64,000 nt of DNA from Xylaria sp. FL1777 (Eukaryota > Ascomycota > Sordariomycetes > Xylariales > Xylariaceae), in contig MU400601.1 in assembly GCA_022578965.1 (NCBI GenBank), positions 1-64,000 of the forward strand. The letters run 5' to 3'. Position 1 is the stretch's first letter. Every line of letters begins with the position of its first letter. This document shows positions 37,577 through 49,495 of this stretch, one piece after another. The notes below the pieces were generated by a model, which made no database searches, had not been told where the DNA came from, and saw only the letters and a program-made list of their open reading frames with translations. The position numbers were made by a program, and so were the translations under genes.

Positions 37577-38716
37577 TTCGCCTTTTCATGCGTAACTATT
37601 CCTAAAGGATAGGGTCTGCTTGATGTTCACTGGCCCTCCAAATACTAAGCTAAGTACCTAATGCATGTACGTAGGTACATAGGTACCTACATAAGATAGC
37701 CTAAACAGGTGGGGGGATCCACTACAGCGAAGGTGGGGGCAGAAAGTGGGGGTATATGAGGTCACACAGATTTAGAAAATGGTCTCGTGTTTTCTTACAT
37801 CTTATTCCAACATGGTCACAGACTTGGAACATGATCTCTAATCCAACCCGATCTCCGAAGATTCGTACAAGCCGCAAAAGAAATATTCATGCACCCAGTG
37901 GTTCCTTCTTCTTCTTCTTCTTTTTTTTTTTTTTTTTTTGCATCCTTCCTCTCTCTCTCTCTCTCTGTGTGTTCTTTTTTTGGAAGTACGCAGTAGGTAG
38001 GTACGCTACAGCTGTTACGGTATACCTACGTAGGTATGGCTACGACTACCTACAAGTCTACATTTACGATTGCAGAATTATACGATTACGCTACGGGGTA
38101 TACTTATGCGTGAGAGGAAACGTTGCAAAATAATATTATATATAAACTGAGACATTCGGCCTTATATCGGGCTTGATGTGAGACAGTTCCTGAACAACCG
38201 CCAACGTATTGCCAGATTGTCTTAGAATTGCTGTAACAGTTTCTAATAGCCACTTGCTTAACTAGATATTATTTTAACGCAAAAAACAGATTTGTATATA
38301 AGATCACTTCTGTAATTGTCCTCAGAGGAAAACTTTATTTTCTAAATGGGACAGTTACTAACTTAGAGATAATTATCGTCATTGTCAACTACCTTGCTAG
38401 TGACCGCGAGTTCTAGCAGCGGCATATAGGAACAGTTATACATAAATAGCTCCCCCCAAATATATGCACACTAGATTGTTTCACAGTCCCGGAAGTAAAT
38501 CAGCCACTTACCAACTTATAGCCTTGAAACTCCTGGCCTGCTTTCTACCTAGAATTTGAACTACCGAGATGCGTAATCTTACCTGGTTCACAGACACTGC
38601 AGATGTGTGCGCCTACTCAAAGGTATACAGGTCCACCTACACCACTTGTAGCTGCCCCTTTCCTACAGGAGAGAGGCTATATAGTTATTTTTGATAATAT
38701 GCGCTTCTAACATGAT
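37577..38716. other. Intergenic with pyrimidine tract
   Basis: Contains a (TTC)n-T(20)-(CT)n polypyrimidine tract at about 37905-37965 and GTAGGTA-type repeats at about 37660-37700 and 37995-38040. No gene is supported. Confidence 0.5.
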
Positions 38717-40767
38717 CTAGCTAAATGAGAGCTTTTTCTGCCTAGGGTCATCAAACCCAGCGGGCCGCCCTCTCTTTTTCTCCCCGCTACTCTTGAACCT
38801 TTTCGCTATAGGCGTCTCCGATAGGAGCGGAGGGCTCTCCGTACTATCTCTTTGCACAGCGTCACGGATTGTCTGTCTCGAGAGACATGAGTCTAGATGA
38901 TCATTGAAACGTCGTTCATCCGCGGGCTGAGATCGCCCGCATATAGGACAGTCCCACAACTGCTCTGCGGTCTCAACATCACGAGCGGTGTCAGACACAC
39001 TTTCATGTGCATCTCCTAGTTGCGCCCTATCAAGTAGCGTCTGATACTCGTTGTCCCCGCTATGCGCTTTAGAATTAAACTGGTCATAACCTTCATGCTC
39101 AGTATTCCCCCCAGCTACTTCCTCTGCTTTCCGTTTACTAGGTTGGTGAGATGTTTGATCTTCTACTTTAAGAGGTTGTAACCCAAAGAATGCGCGAGTA
39201 TCCGGTTTCTTCGTGCTGACTAGATGTGTGCACCGAAGGCCCATGAGACGCAGCTTCATATATGGCACTATGACAGTACAGTTAATGGCAGTACGTGCTA
39301 TATTTCAACGAGTTTCAATCATACGCGGTCTTTGGGGCGTTCCAACTCGTAGCGAGGTAAAACATGTAGCTAAGGAAAAGTAGATTAAGAGAGACTCACT
39401 TTCATGTTGCAGTTTTGTTAAGATGGGTAGAGAATATTGATACAGATCGTCTGCTTGATAGATAGCTTTCGGTAATACGACCTGGCGAGTGAAAACTTCG
39501 TAGGTATGCAGCTTCACCTTAAGGACCAGTGTGCGGCCTTTGCACTCGGTTTTTTGCATATCTTTTTCCAACTCTTCGGCGGTCCATCGAAGCTTTTCTC
39601 TTAGTTCTGTAGGGTCTGATATATCTTGGAATGTGCTCTCAGTACCGACACTCTTCCGCTCGTACTCTTCAGCTGGTTGGACTTGAGTTCGCCCAAGGCC
39701 CAGGTAGCAACCCAAAAGGAAGTGGTATACCTTATCACCGAAGAGTTGACGCAAAAGGTGACGATGAGGGTATATTTCCCCGCATGTTTGAATGCCTATC
39801 TCATGGAGCTCTCGTTCCAAGACACGGCCAATACCGTTCACTTTCCGTGTTGGAAGGTCACGCATGAAGGTCATGATCGCGTTTCGATCGTTCGGCAAGG
39901 AGTATTGACCGTTGGGCTTATTGAAGTTTGAGCAGATCTTGGCTAATTTGGCATTAGCGGCAATACCTGCAGATACAGTGATCTTCGTCTTCTCATGGAT
40001 CTCGCCCCGCACTTGCTGCACAGCCTCTTCAGCTGTCATATCATGCTTGATGCAATACTCGGTGATATTGAGATAGGCTTCGTCGATGCTGGCGCTCTCG
40101 AATCTCGGGTCGTAGTTAGCAAGGATGTCTCGAACTTCATGAGCTTTCGCTGTATATTTTTCGAAATTAGGGCGGACTAGGACGGCAGTCGTCTCAGTAG
40201 GCAGCCCAAAGCATAAGGGAGGTGGGAATGCGACCAGGTCTTGGATAGGTTGCACGTACTAAGTAGTAATTCGGGACATATTTTCTTTGCAACGAAACCG
40301 GCCATGCCGCTACGGCAGCCGAACTTGCGTGCAACATAATTGCAAGTAGTCAGAACACCACCACCAACGGCGAAGGGCACATCGTTCAGCTCGGGGCGAT
40401 CTAGCTGTTCGACAGCGGCATAGAAAGCGTCACAGTCGATGTGGACGATGCGCTGTGTCAAGTCGCGGGAGGCCTCGAGTTCAGCGATAAATTGGTCGGC
40501 GGCTCGAGATTCGCGGCTGAGGTCGAGAGTTTCGAGGCGCCGCTTCTTTGTCAGGATCTGCTCGATCTTCTGGGTTAGGACCTTGTCCTTTGCCTCTTCG
40601 CGGTTGAAGAACTTGGATCCTTTGGAGGCGTTGTAGATGATCTCCGACACCTTGGACTGGTCAACTGAATCTTGGCCGGCCTTCGTCAGCGACGGCCCGA
40701 GTAGATGGTACTTCAGTGTCTCGTGCCCGCCCGATCCTGATTCTGTATTGCCATTTTCCTCTGCCAT
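38717..40767 (-). CDS. DNA polymerase kappa (DinB, Y family)
   Basis: Translesion DNA polymerase, 611 aa. Exons: 40767-40260, 40176-39400 and 39267-38717. The N-clasp region (about 20-110) precedes the catalytic blocks [12 protein letters not shown] and [10 protein letters not shown] (metal-binding Asp/Glu), then NKPNGQY and [22 protein letters not shown] (helix-hairpin-helix), and the little-finger domain up to [11 protein letters not shown]. The C-terminus has a C2HC ubiquitin-binding zinc finger (CPICG...HLDSC) and ends QKKLSFS, a degenerate PCNA-box candidate. The start at ATG 40767 is preceded by an in-frame open stretch without another ATG. Confidence 0.94.
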
Positions 40768-41152
40768 CTCTCGGATTGCGCTGGAACGCTTAACTAGAGC
40801 ACCGATAGTCACATGTTACGCGGGGTTGCCCACAGCATGGATCGTCTTGTCTCAACTATAAGAAAGACCGCGTTGGCCAAACACGTTTAACATGGAGAAG
40901 AGGGGCATCTCCTACCTAAGTAGGTAGGTAGGTAGTGTAAGACGCGTAGATTTCAGTCACGATATCACGTGAACGTGTGCTGTAAGTGCATCTATCTAAG
41001 CCATATATGCAAATATCGCAATGTACTAATTGAAGGTGCCATGTGCCTGGTGCTTCTTTTAAGGCAAGAACGTGGTAGCACTCATATATTTCAGCGCGAC
41101 GCGACCCCTACAGTACATTCTTTGCTCGCCGACCATCCTCACACTACACTAC
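40768..41152. promoter_or_regulatory. Short intergenic region upstream of polymerase kappa
   Basis: The promoter region of polymerase kappa and the 3' flank of GH51. Contains a CTACCTAAGTAGGTAGGTAG tract at about 40912-40935 and nothing else identifiable. Confidence 0.4.
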
Positions 41153-43863
41153 CTACCACTGCTGCCTAACAGCCCTACGTTGTCCTTTTATATCGAGCAC
41201 TGCGACGCTAAGATTTGGTAGGCTGAATGAAAACGTACTATGGCTATCCGACTTGATGGTGGTCTTAGTGGCCTTGACGATATTGACACCCGTGAAAGGA
41301 TCATTGACGCCATAAGGGTCCTCGGGTCCGGTGAGCACAGTCAGTTCTGCTGTTGTCCCGGCCGATACACCATCAAAGGTCAGTCTAACCGGGACGTCGG
41401 CACCGTTGGTAGAGTTGTATACGGCCGCTTTAAAGATGTGGCCCTGTGTCTTCTCATTTCTGCCTGCCACGTAGTAGAGCGGCCCAAAGTCGGCGTTTGC
41501 GGGGAGCGTCTCGGTTATCGGATTAGCCGCCATCAGCTGTTTCACCGAGTGTCAAGTCAATCACTGCTCTCCCGGGATTTCATGATCTCATTATGTTGCT
41601 GTTGGACTCACCTCCCACACATACCAGCTCGTCGAGCGGGTGGTCATGGCCGGGTCGGCTGCGAACTGTAGCATGGTGATTGACCACTGCCATCTATTCA
41701 TATTGCGGAGAATGGGTGCCTATGGAAAAGGTGAGCAAACTATCGTTATATGAGCCTATACAAGTGAAGGGGCACACACATATGCTGCGCCGATGATTCT
41801 GTCTGCGTTTCGCTCATAGCCTATGAGAGCGACTGCTTCTCCCACAGCACCTCCCCACCTATGCAAATGCTCACATTAGCGGAAAGAACGTCACGATTGG
41901 AAATCCAGAGCTCAAGATGGCATACCAGGGAAAGGGTCTCAGTACACCGCTATCCCAACCGGTTCCGCCGTTTGGAAACGTGGACGCCATCTCTCCAATA
42001 ATGTGTGGCGTCTCAACGTTGTCGAACTTCCCAAATTCGGCTACCCACGTGTCCGGGGTGGTGTACAAGTGGTAATCACCGGCGCCTGGGCTCGGAATAT
42101 CGTACCCATCGTACACTGAGCTCGACGCGATGACCTGAATGTCAGGATCTATTACACGATAGCGGTTAGGAGCCGGGTCCGAAACTATCTTAGTAATGGC
42201 TTTTCGAGCTAGGTTGCCGTGTCTTTCACCAAGAGGCTAGGTGGTATCTACTCACTTCAAAAGAATTAGCTCCAAGCATAGAAGCTGCGACGAGACCAGA
42301 TGTCGGACAGCCTACGTAGGGGAAACTAATACGAACCATGCTTTATTGATTGCCTCTAAAAACAAGGGGAACCTGTAATCTTGATATGTGTCCCAGCCAA
42401 TCGGCGCACCAGCAAGCCAGTCCTCGTTGCCGATCTCAACATACTCTAGTTTCCAAGGATCGGGATGGCCCAGCTTGGCTCGGACCGCACCCCATTTTGA
42501 GTCAGAAGGACCTCGAATGAATTCTATTTCGTCTAGGGCGTTATCGATAAATTGCTGTAATTGGTCTTCTGGTGTAACGTCACCATTCAAAGACAAGCCA
42601 GCATACACTGCGAGGACTGTGGCGGCATTTAGATAACACCTTCTAGTGTGAGGCAGCTGACATGACTCACCGAGTTCCATACCCAGGTCTTCGGCGAACT
42701 CAAGATACTCGAGCACTGGCGGTAGAGCAGGTCAACACGGGCGACTTGGAAAGCTATGGAGCATATGACTCCGCGATAATGCTGAAAAAAGGGTCTGTTG
42801 GTAGGAGGAATCGAACGGCCTAGATTGAATGTCACAATGAGAGGAACTCACAGCCTAACCCGTGGGTCTGTTGGTAGTTCCAAACCCCTGAGAACCCAGG
42901 TCGATCTTTCAGCGGCCCAATTGAGTCTTTCCAATTCCAGAATGAGGTGTTTGTACTTCCCTCGAGCATATTTCCACCTGGAAGTCGGAATATAGTCTGC
43001 AGTAGGACTGTTAATAACGTGGTGCTAAGTTTGACCGGATAGGCTCACCGGATGAAACCCCTTCAATACATCGACAATATCCTTTCGCATCCCATTGCTG
43101 CGGCCTTTAAAGGTAGGGGGGAAGAGGCTGATGAGATTGAAGTCAAGAGATTTTGATTTGAGACTCTAAGATTGGTCAGTGTGACAGGTTCTCAAACATG
43201 TCATATTTTCACTCACCGCCGCTTCGAATGTAATAGCAAATGTGTTGTTCGGGCTTGGCGCGTTCTTGTTAGGTATCAAGGTGAAATCGTGTTTAACCCA
43301 TTCGTCCCCTCGAGACCTCGACTCAACCTTAGCAACCCCGAACCGTTCTCCTGTAATATTTGACTGCAATGAAGCGGTGAAATAACCACTGTAGTCGCCC
43401 CGAACCCAAAAAGAACCACGATACTCCTGGATTTTCACATCCATCCCCCAATAACCATCATTGAAAAACCCAGTCTGCCCATGCACTGAGCTAGGCACGA
43501 CATTCATCGAAGTCGAAAGCGCGGTTGATAGAGGTTCTTCGAGGGTGTTAAGGGATAAATGTGCACCATTGACCGGATACCACCCACTCAAAGAGGACGG
43601 GTATCCCTCACTAGACTGGAACGCTCTATTTCGAATCAGCTCGGCATAGAGACCGCCATCACCGGAGTTATTGATGTCCTATAAACTCAATGTCGGCTGA
43701 AATTCACTCTCGCCTCATCTGGGTGAGGAGATTTACCACGAACCTCGTGCAAAAGGCCATAATGAAATCCTCCCGTGATATTACCTCCCTTAGAGTCGAT
43801 GCCAATATTAACAGTTGATGCTGTTGTTGCAGAGGCCAGCAGGCCAAAGAGCGCTTGCTTCAT
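41153..43863 (-). CDS. Secreted GH51 alpha-L-arabinofuranosidase
   Basis: Releases arabinose from arabinan and arabinoxylan in plant cell walls. Ten exons (43863-43744, 43678-43217, 43165-43049, 42996-42852, 42715-42671, 42616-42338, 42148-41926, 41858-41780, 41719-41612, 41536-41153) give 653 aa. A signal peptide (ALFGLLASATTAST) is followed by HEDINNSGDGGLYAELIRNR, a beta-rich carbohydrate-binding-like segment, then the (beta/alpha)8 core. The acid/base Glu lies in EIGNED and the nucleophile Glu in IIGEMAS; later blocks are GYERNAD and RWQWSITMLQFAAD. Exons 6 and 7 join only through a twin intron. In-frame ATGs at 43866 and 43884 are alternative starts. Confidence 0.92.
42149..42337 (-). 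other. Stwintron (D1 type) in the GH51 gene
   Basis: Exon 6 ends GCAT at 42338. External base 1 is G at 42337. The internal intron is 42336-42255 (82 nt; GTTCGT donor, AGCTAAT branch, TGAAG end). After its removal the external donor reads G+TGAGTAG. The external intron ends CTAACCGCTATCGTGTAATAG at 42149. The join gives GCA T|AT CCT, restoring AYPDIQV, the family consensus. A conventional single intron leaves a one-base frame error, and a mini-exon alternative contains two in-frame stops. Confidence 0.88.
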
Positions 43864-44938
43864 CATTTTCTTACTCTCTCTCACACCTTTTTTGACACAG
43901 ACCTGCTCACCATGAGGATCTTAGACGAATCTTCATAGGAGGTTCCCAACACGGACGAGACTATTAATATTCATGAGCCCTTCGCCTTGAGCATACATTG
44001 ATCCTATCTACTAATCATAGGCCCTCACCAAGTAGAGGGGGTCCAAGACCCCGCGAAGAAGCGAAAAGACCAAAATCATCCGCGCTTGTAAGGTGCAGGC
44101 AACTCCTCCAAACATGTCGGCATCGTCACATGTTCTTCCAAGCGGCCCTATCGGGTTCGAATACTCTATGCCGGGCACTCGGGTCAACAAGGTGAGGGTA
44201 ACAGGCCAAGCTTAGTCTTGGCTCTTGGCTCGAGCCTACGCAGTAGGGTTCTACTACGTAGAGCCAAGTCCCACCTCCCACAATGAAAGATTCTTGGGAA
44301 TGTGACTCCAATGTTCGCTGGCACTGCCGTGACTGGTGGAATGTGATACCCAGTCAGGCCTCCACAATGAATTGGAGAAATATGGTGAAATTTTTAGTGG
44401 TAGGACTATAAGCAAAGCCGACTACAGGGATATACAAGCATAAGTGAGCGTAGATAAACCAGCGCATCTTTCTGCATACGCCTATAGACCTTGATCGTGG
44501 TCTCGGAAATCTTGAAATTCTAGTTGGGTAGGAAATCCCGTCTCAAGGGTCTCACCATGACTATTTTCGCCTCCTTCTTCAGAAGATGCAGTCTAGCATG
44601 GTAATACAGCAGATGATCTCTAACAATATCGACTGTGAGCACAATAATGTTATAAAATGATTAAGGAGGTAGCCGTCGCCTAAAGATACATACAGAGGAA
44701 ACTAACGAGGAAAAAAAACCGAACAAAACACATCCTCTCGTTTCGTATTCGCCCAACACACAAGTTCATTACGCCATGTTATACAGCATCTGACAAGACA
44801 AACTCAACTCCGCATACAACCAATTAAGCGAGCGTGTTCGTTAGCACAAGTTAACCCACGAGGCCGAGCCATTCCCACGGTCTTCAACCTGAAAATCCGA
44901 TTTCTCCCAGTCAACTCACACAACCTGCCATTGAGAAG
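43864..44938. other. Intergenic, no gene seen
   Basis: The upstream region of the GH51 gene. Short open frames only, with no recognisable similarity and no marked repeat. Confidence 0.45.
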
Positions 44939-45394
44939 CTAAGCGCCACCTTCCCTCTTCGCGTACTCTTCCTCAATGGCTTCGGCATACTTCTCATCCG
45001 GGGATCGAGGGTCATCATGAAGCACCCCGGTCTCAAGCAGCTGTTCAGGCGAGGGGCGATGGGAGATCTTGTCATTGAGCGAGTCGGCACGCATGTGCTT
45101 CGCAAGCTAGGCGGTTCCATTTTAGTTTCCTTGCGGAGTTGAACTTGAAGTTGGCTGCTGAGGACGTGATACATGATATTAGGAAGAAAAGAGAGAGTGA
45201 CGCACCTCCTTCTGCTTCTCTTGCAGACTCGGGGCAGCGGTAGACTCGGGGAGGATGTTCTTATCTACAAGCTCCGACCTGCATGGCCGGTCCTTCAAGT
45301 GTTGTTCTAACGACATCTTCCGGCCGCGGGCAGAGGCGACCGGAGATATCGGGGTCTCGTCGACAGCTGACGACGGGTTATCCTGCGTAGCCAT
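44939..45394 (-). CDS. RPEL-repeat protein, 115 aa
   Basis: Two exons (45394-45206, 45097-44939) with intron 45205-45098. Two RPEL motifs are visible: SLEQHLKDRPCRSELVDKN (about residues 28-46) and SLNDKISHRPSPEQLLETG (about 68-86). RPEL motifs bind monomeric actin in animal MRTF and Phactr proteins; the role of the small fungal RPEL proteins is not established. The C-terminus is acidic, then ends AKREGGA. No signal peptide or membrane segment. Confidence 0.85.
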
Positions 45395-46473
45395 TGTGAT
45401 TTATTGATTGGTCGGTTGATCGATCAATTGATCGACTGTACCGTGGATTATTCAAAGACAGGTTATGTAAGGAACTATTTAAGTGCAGCCTGTTGCTTTT
45501 CATCAGCCTGTGTGCTCGTTCTGGCCGGTTGTAGTATGTTGATATGAGGAGCTTGAATATGGGGGGATGCTTGAAAGCGTAATGGAATTCTACCACATTG
45601 CTTTCGGCGTAACAGTGGCGTTGTTTACCTGAGTAGCGTGCGGGGTAACGCCCGGTACCGTATATTACGTAGTAGTAGGTACCTATATGCACCGTGTTCA
45701 TACATAGTGGACCTCTGGGTAGTGTACTGCCGGTATTATATGCCGGTACCTGATTACATACCTAACACCTATTGTACCGTTAATTATAATACATTGTTTC
45801 TTTCTAACCTTTAAGTCCAAGGCTTTTTATATAGGCGCTATTAATTTTCGATAGACTTATTTATCATAATATAGAAGTTACCTACATATGTAGGTAGCAA
45901 GCGGAATGTCGAGGATATTGCTATCTTGAACGGTTCTCCACCCAAAATCCTTCTTAGGTCAGTAATGAATAAGCGTATTTGTAAGCACTCAGTAGTTCTG
46001 AGTCTAAGAGCCCGGGGGCTACAACAAAGCGTCACCGATGTTTTAATACCTTCTAACATTATTTCTTTAGATCGTTGTTATGGGCGGGTGTTTCGAATGG
46101 AATCATTCGAATTTGTATAGCATGATAGTTGGCAACGTTGCCGCATGAAAGGATCATGAATACGCTTTCTATTGGAATATTTGACATGAGAATACCTAGA
46201 GTAAATAATAGTATCTAGATATCGAGGGTACCCCAACCGCATTACCGAGTCGGTCTACGTCAGAGCTTGTCTAGCTCCCACAGCTGTAACCGTCTACTAG
46301 CTACTTCTCGCCGTCCAAAACAGCCCAACTTGCAGCAAGGATTTTGACCTTCCACCAATTCCACTCTTTACAACTTCCAGGCACAGTCGAAATAATCCAT
46401 TTTGAGGCCAAATACCAGGTAGACGGTAGATGGGCTCCCTGAAGAAGTGTGGCTAGCAGCAAAAGAGAGAGTT
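45395..46473. other. Intergenic, no gene seen
   Basis: Contains short GATCGATCAATTGATCGA-like palindromic sequence at 45417-45436 just upstream of the RPEL gene and CCGGTA repeats at 45650-45750. No supported gene. Confidence 0.4.
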
Positions 46474-46982
46474 TCAATAAGTGGCAGTGCACTCGATTTC
46501 GATATCTACATCCAAGGGTAGATTCGTAACAGCGACACATCTGTTCATAGTAAGTATGGGGCTGGCATAGTATCGTCAAGGAGAGTGCTGTCTCACGTTC
46601 GGGAGGGTTTTACTTCACCCCAGTACTTGCTGTAGACTTCATTCATGGCATGAATGTTATCTATATTAGAGAGGAAAACATTCACCTTGACAACCTTGAG
46701 GATGTCGGATCCGGCAGCTTCCAAGACAGCAGTGAGGTTCTTAATGCATTGGTGCTACGGAAACACTTAGTCGGGGGACCAGTAGTGAATACTATCATGG
46801 GCGGGGAAAGGGAATCTTACGGTATGCGCTTGAATATCGCCAGGGATAATCTCGCCCGAATCGGGGTCCATAGGAATGGCACCTGAGACAAATACGAATC
46901 CGTTGGCCTTGATTGCCTGACTCCAGACCTCAGGCAGGGTCTTAGGGGCATTGTCAGTGAAGACTAGGGACTTCTCAGCCAT
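46474..46982 (-). CDS. RidA/YjgF/YER057c-family protein
   Basis: Reactive enamine/imine deaminase family protein, 128 aa. Exons: 46982-46821, 46754-46597 and 46540-46474. Family features are GFVFVSGAIPMDPDSGE, QCIKNLTAVLEAAGSDILKV and NEVYSKYWGE. A Cys-containing CVAVTNLPLDVDIEIECTA near the C-terminus replaces the usual R-x-V-x-LP-G block, where the substrate-binding Arg normally sits; here the preceding residues PSRT supply an Arg at the intron junction. In fungi it acts in cytosol or mitochondria against 2-aminoacrylate damage. No targeting peptide is evident. Confidence 0.92.
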
Positions 46983-49495
46983 GATGGGCGGGTAGGGAGA
47001 GGGCTGTTTCGTGAAGTGAGAGGAGATATATAAAAGCTTGGGCAGTACTTGGTAGATGACTGGAATAATCTCGAGGAGCTGGAGGCGTGTCCCGTCCTTT
47101 TGAAGTCTCGAAGAGACCGAGCTGTTCAGGAGGAAAACCAAACTGTTACCTAACAGTATACCTAGGTCTAATAAATAAATGTTGGAATCAGGGATCTGCC
47201 AGGGGCCTATTGGTTGCGTATCAAGTCCCTACCTGTCTATCTACTTGACCCACGTGCCTGTAGGAAGGCTAGGGAGACCAAGCATCCGGGTACTTTTCGA
47301 CGAGTGAGGCGCTCAGCAATACGTCGTTCCTTGCCGGCTGTGTGAAAAGAATAGGTTAGAAGATAGGAGAACCCGTCCAATCGCCGTCTGAAGAGGCGTT
47401 GTAGTTCGAACCGTGCCGGCGACTACGATCTACTAGACTAACATGGGCACCAGCTTCCCGCCTTGACTAGTTAGAACTAGTAAGCTTCTCTCTCTAAGTA
47501 CGCAGGGGAAGACAATCAGAGAGTGGGTACGAGATGCCTGGGGTAGACGCACTAATTGCCACTTCTGAGGTCACCGCTGAATATAAATATGTAACTCATA
47601 GACGTAGGCACACATAGTACGCTAGTGCGGCTGTATGGCATCGACGGCTATATATAGAAGTTTCATCGAGACTTTTGACCTGGACTTGCGCTAAGGCTAT
47701 CTATTGCTGCTAACCATCAGTATGTAGTATACATGGGGGGAATACCTACTACCCTTGTTTTTAATCGCTTTCATATGAACTTAACCATGACATAGGCCTT
47801 TAACCCATTGTCCCACTCGGGATGTACCTATCTTATCCCTTTGAGTAACTATAGTATGTACTTAAAAGGTAGAACAGCAGAACCTACCTTACTAGATATG
47901 CCTAATCACACAATTATCCGAATAGTATAATGTAATTTCATTAGGTCGAATATTCAAGCAAGATTTTTTACTATCTTATTGTTCACCTATTCTACTTTTT
48001 AAGTACTGTCGTTAGATAAATCAGCACTTAAAGGGACAGCCAAACATTTTACATAAACCTACACAAGGCTGCACTATGTGTCCCTAAGTAGGAAATGTGG
48101 GGTTTCCTATTAGGAGCACGTGGGTATTTGCTAATATAATAGAGGGCACTCTTAAGAACAAGGCCATACCAGCTACCTATTTAGTTATAAGCACTAGCTA
48201 TGCTAGTTAGGAACTATTTTGCACTACGAACAGAGAAAGCTATACTACCGGTAGAAGTATAAACAAGCATTGACTTTTACTTCCTTTGATTGCGTTGTTT
48301 AAGCTATATACCAGGTCGCAAGTTAATTTGTTTATTTGAGTGGATTTAGTTTACTTACTTATTTGATTAGCTCTACTCTGCGCGGGGTTATGGTAAGACA
48401 AATGAAGCAGTTCAAGTTAATCCTATTCGCGCATAGTCGCAGCAGCATAAAGAAAAGTTCCGTTTTACCACGGCGCCAAGCTAAATTAAATTCCTATCAC
48501 TGTGACACACTTGTTGTGCCATGTAGTTTCTATTCGAAACTAAACCTACTGCGTACACTACGTAGTAAGCATACGCCCCTCACGTTGGGGAGGGAGCTCG
48601 GAGGCTTATAGTACCGGTAGGTTCTGTTAGAATTACAGCTATTAAAGCTACCTGCCTACTTAGATCTAGGTAACCTACCTACTTAGGTAGTGTAGACGTG
48701 CGGGAGTATTACTAAGAAAACCAGCTAAACAACTTGTGTGTCCTCCTTGTGGATAACTCAGCCGTAACTGCCCCAATGACTATCTATTCTAGCTTTTGTC
48801 CCGTTGTCTTCCCGCACCACTCCCGGCTGTGGGGCTACGTTCACGCTAATTACATACCCTAACTACACTTGGCTAGAAAGGTATAAGTAGGCTACTTAAG
48901 TGCGCACAGATAGTACCGGCAGGGGTCGAGTGGGGTGCCACCATCGGGGATCCCCGGCAATGAAGACGCTAGTTACACGACCCCGGATATACCTACGTAG
49001 TAGATAAGAGAACCTGAGGGGCAACGAGTAATCCCCTGGTAGGTACGCTTTACTTATCTACTGTTTGTACATGTAGATAGGTAGATCCTTAGGAGGTAAA
49101 AATACCTAAGTAGGTACATACCTAGGACTATGTACATACCTAGGTAGATAGGCAATCTACTAGGTAGTATACCGGTACAGCAGATAATCCCCCGCCTGCC
49201 GACATTTGAACCATACCGCGTAGGCAGGTGACTGAGTATGGGCACACCAAACCTGGAACTGTCTTCGTTCATTGGCACTTGCAGCTCATCCACATCCAAG
49301 TCCTGGTGGTTCGGGTGCAACCAACCTTGAAGCCTCCGCACGCTGACAGAAATCTCACATGCACTAAATATCTAGATTGTTGTTTCTTTACTTTTCCAGG
49401 CTTCAAGGCTTCAAGACTTCGTTCATTTCGCTTTTGTCTACACGTAGCCTTCCAACCTCTGCACCTACTTCACCGGCATCATCCCTGACGTCACA
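46983..49495. other. 2.5-kb intergenic region, no supported gene
   Basis: Largely unique sequence with CTAGGTA/TACCTAC repeats concentrated at 48660-48700 and 49010-49170. Open frames up to 95 codons show no family similarity. Confidence 0.45.

Noticed and set aside
42256..42284. 29-nt mini-exon between two ordinary introns in GH51
   Set aside because: Phases would close, but it carries in-frame TAA and TGA stops.
42255..42336. GH51 gene as a pseudogene with a frameshift at exon 6
   Set aside because: A twin intron restores the frame and family consensus, and all other exons and both catalytic Glu regions are intact.
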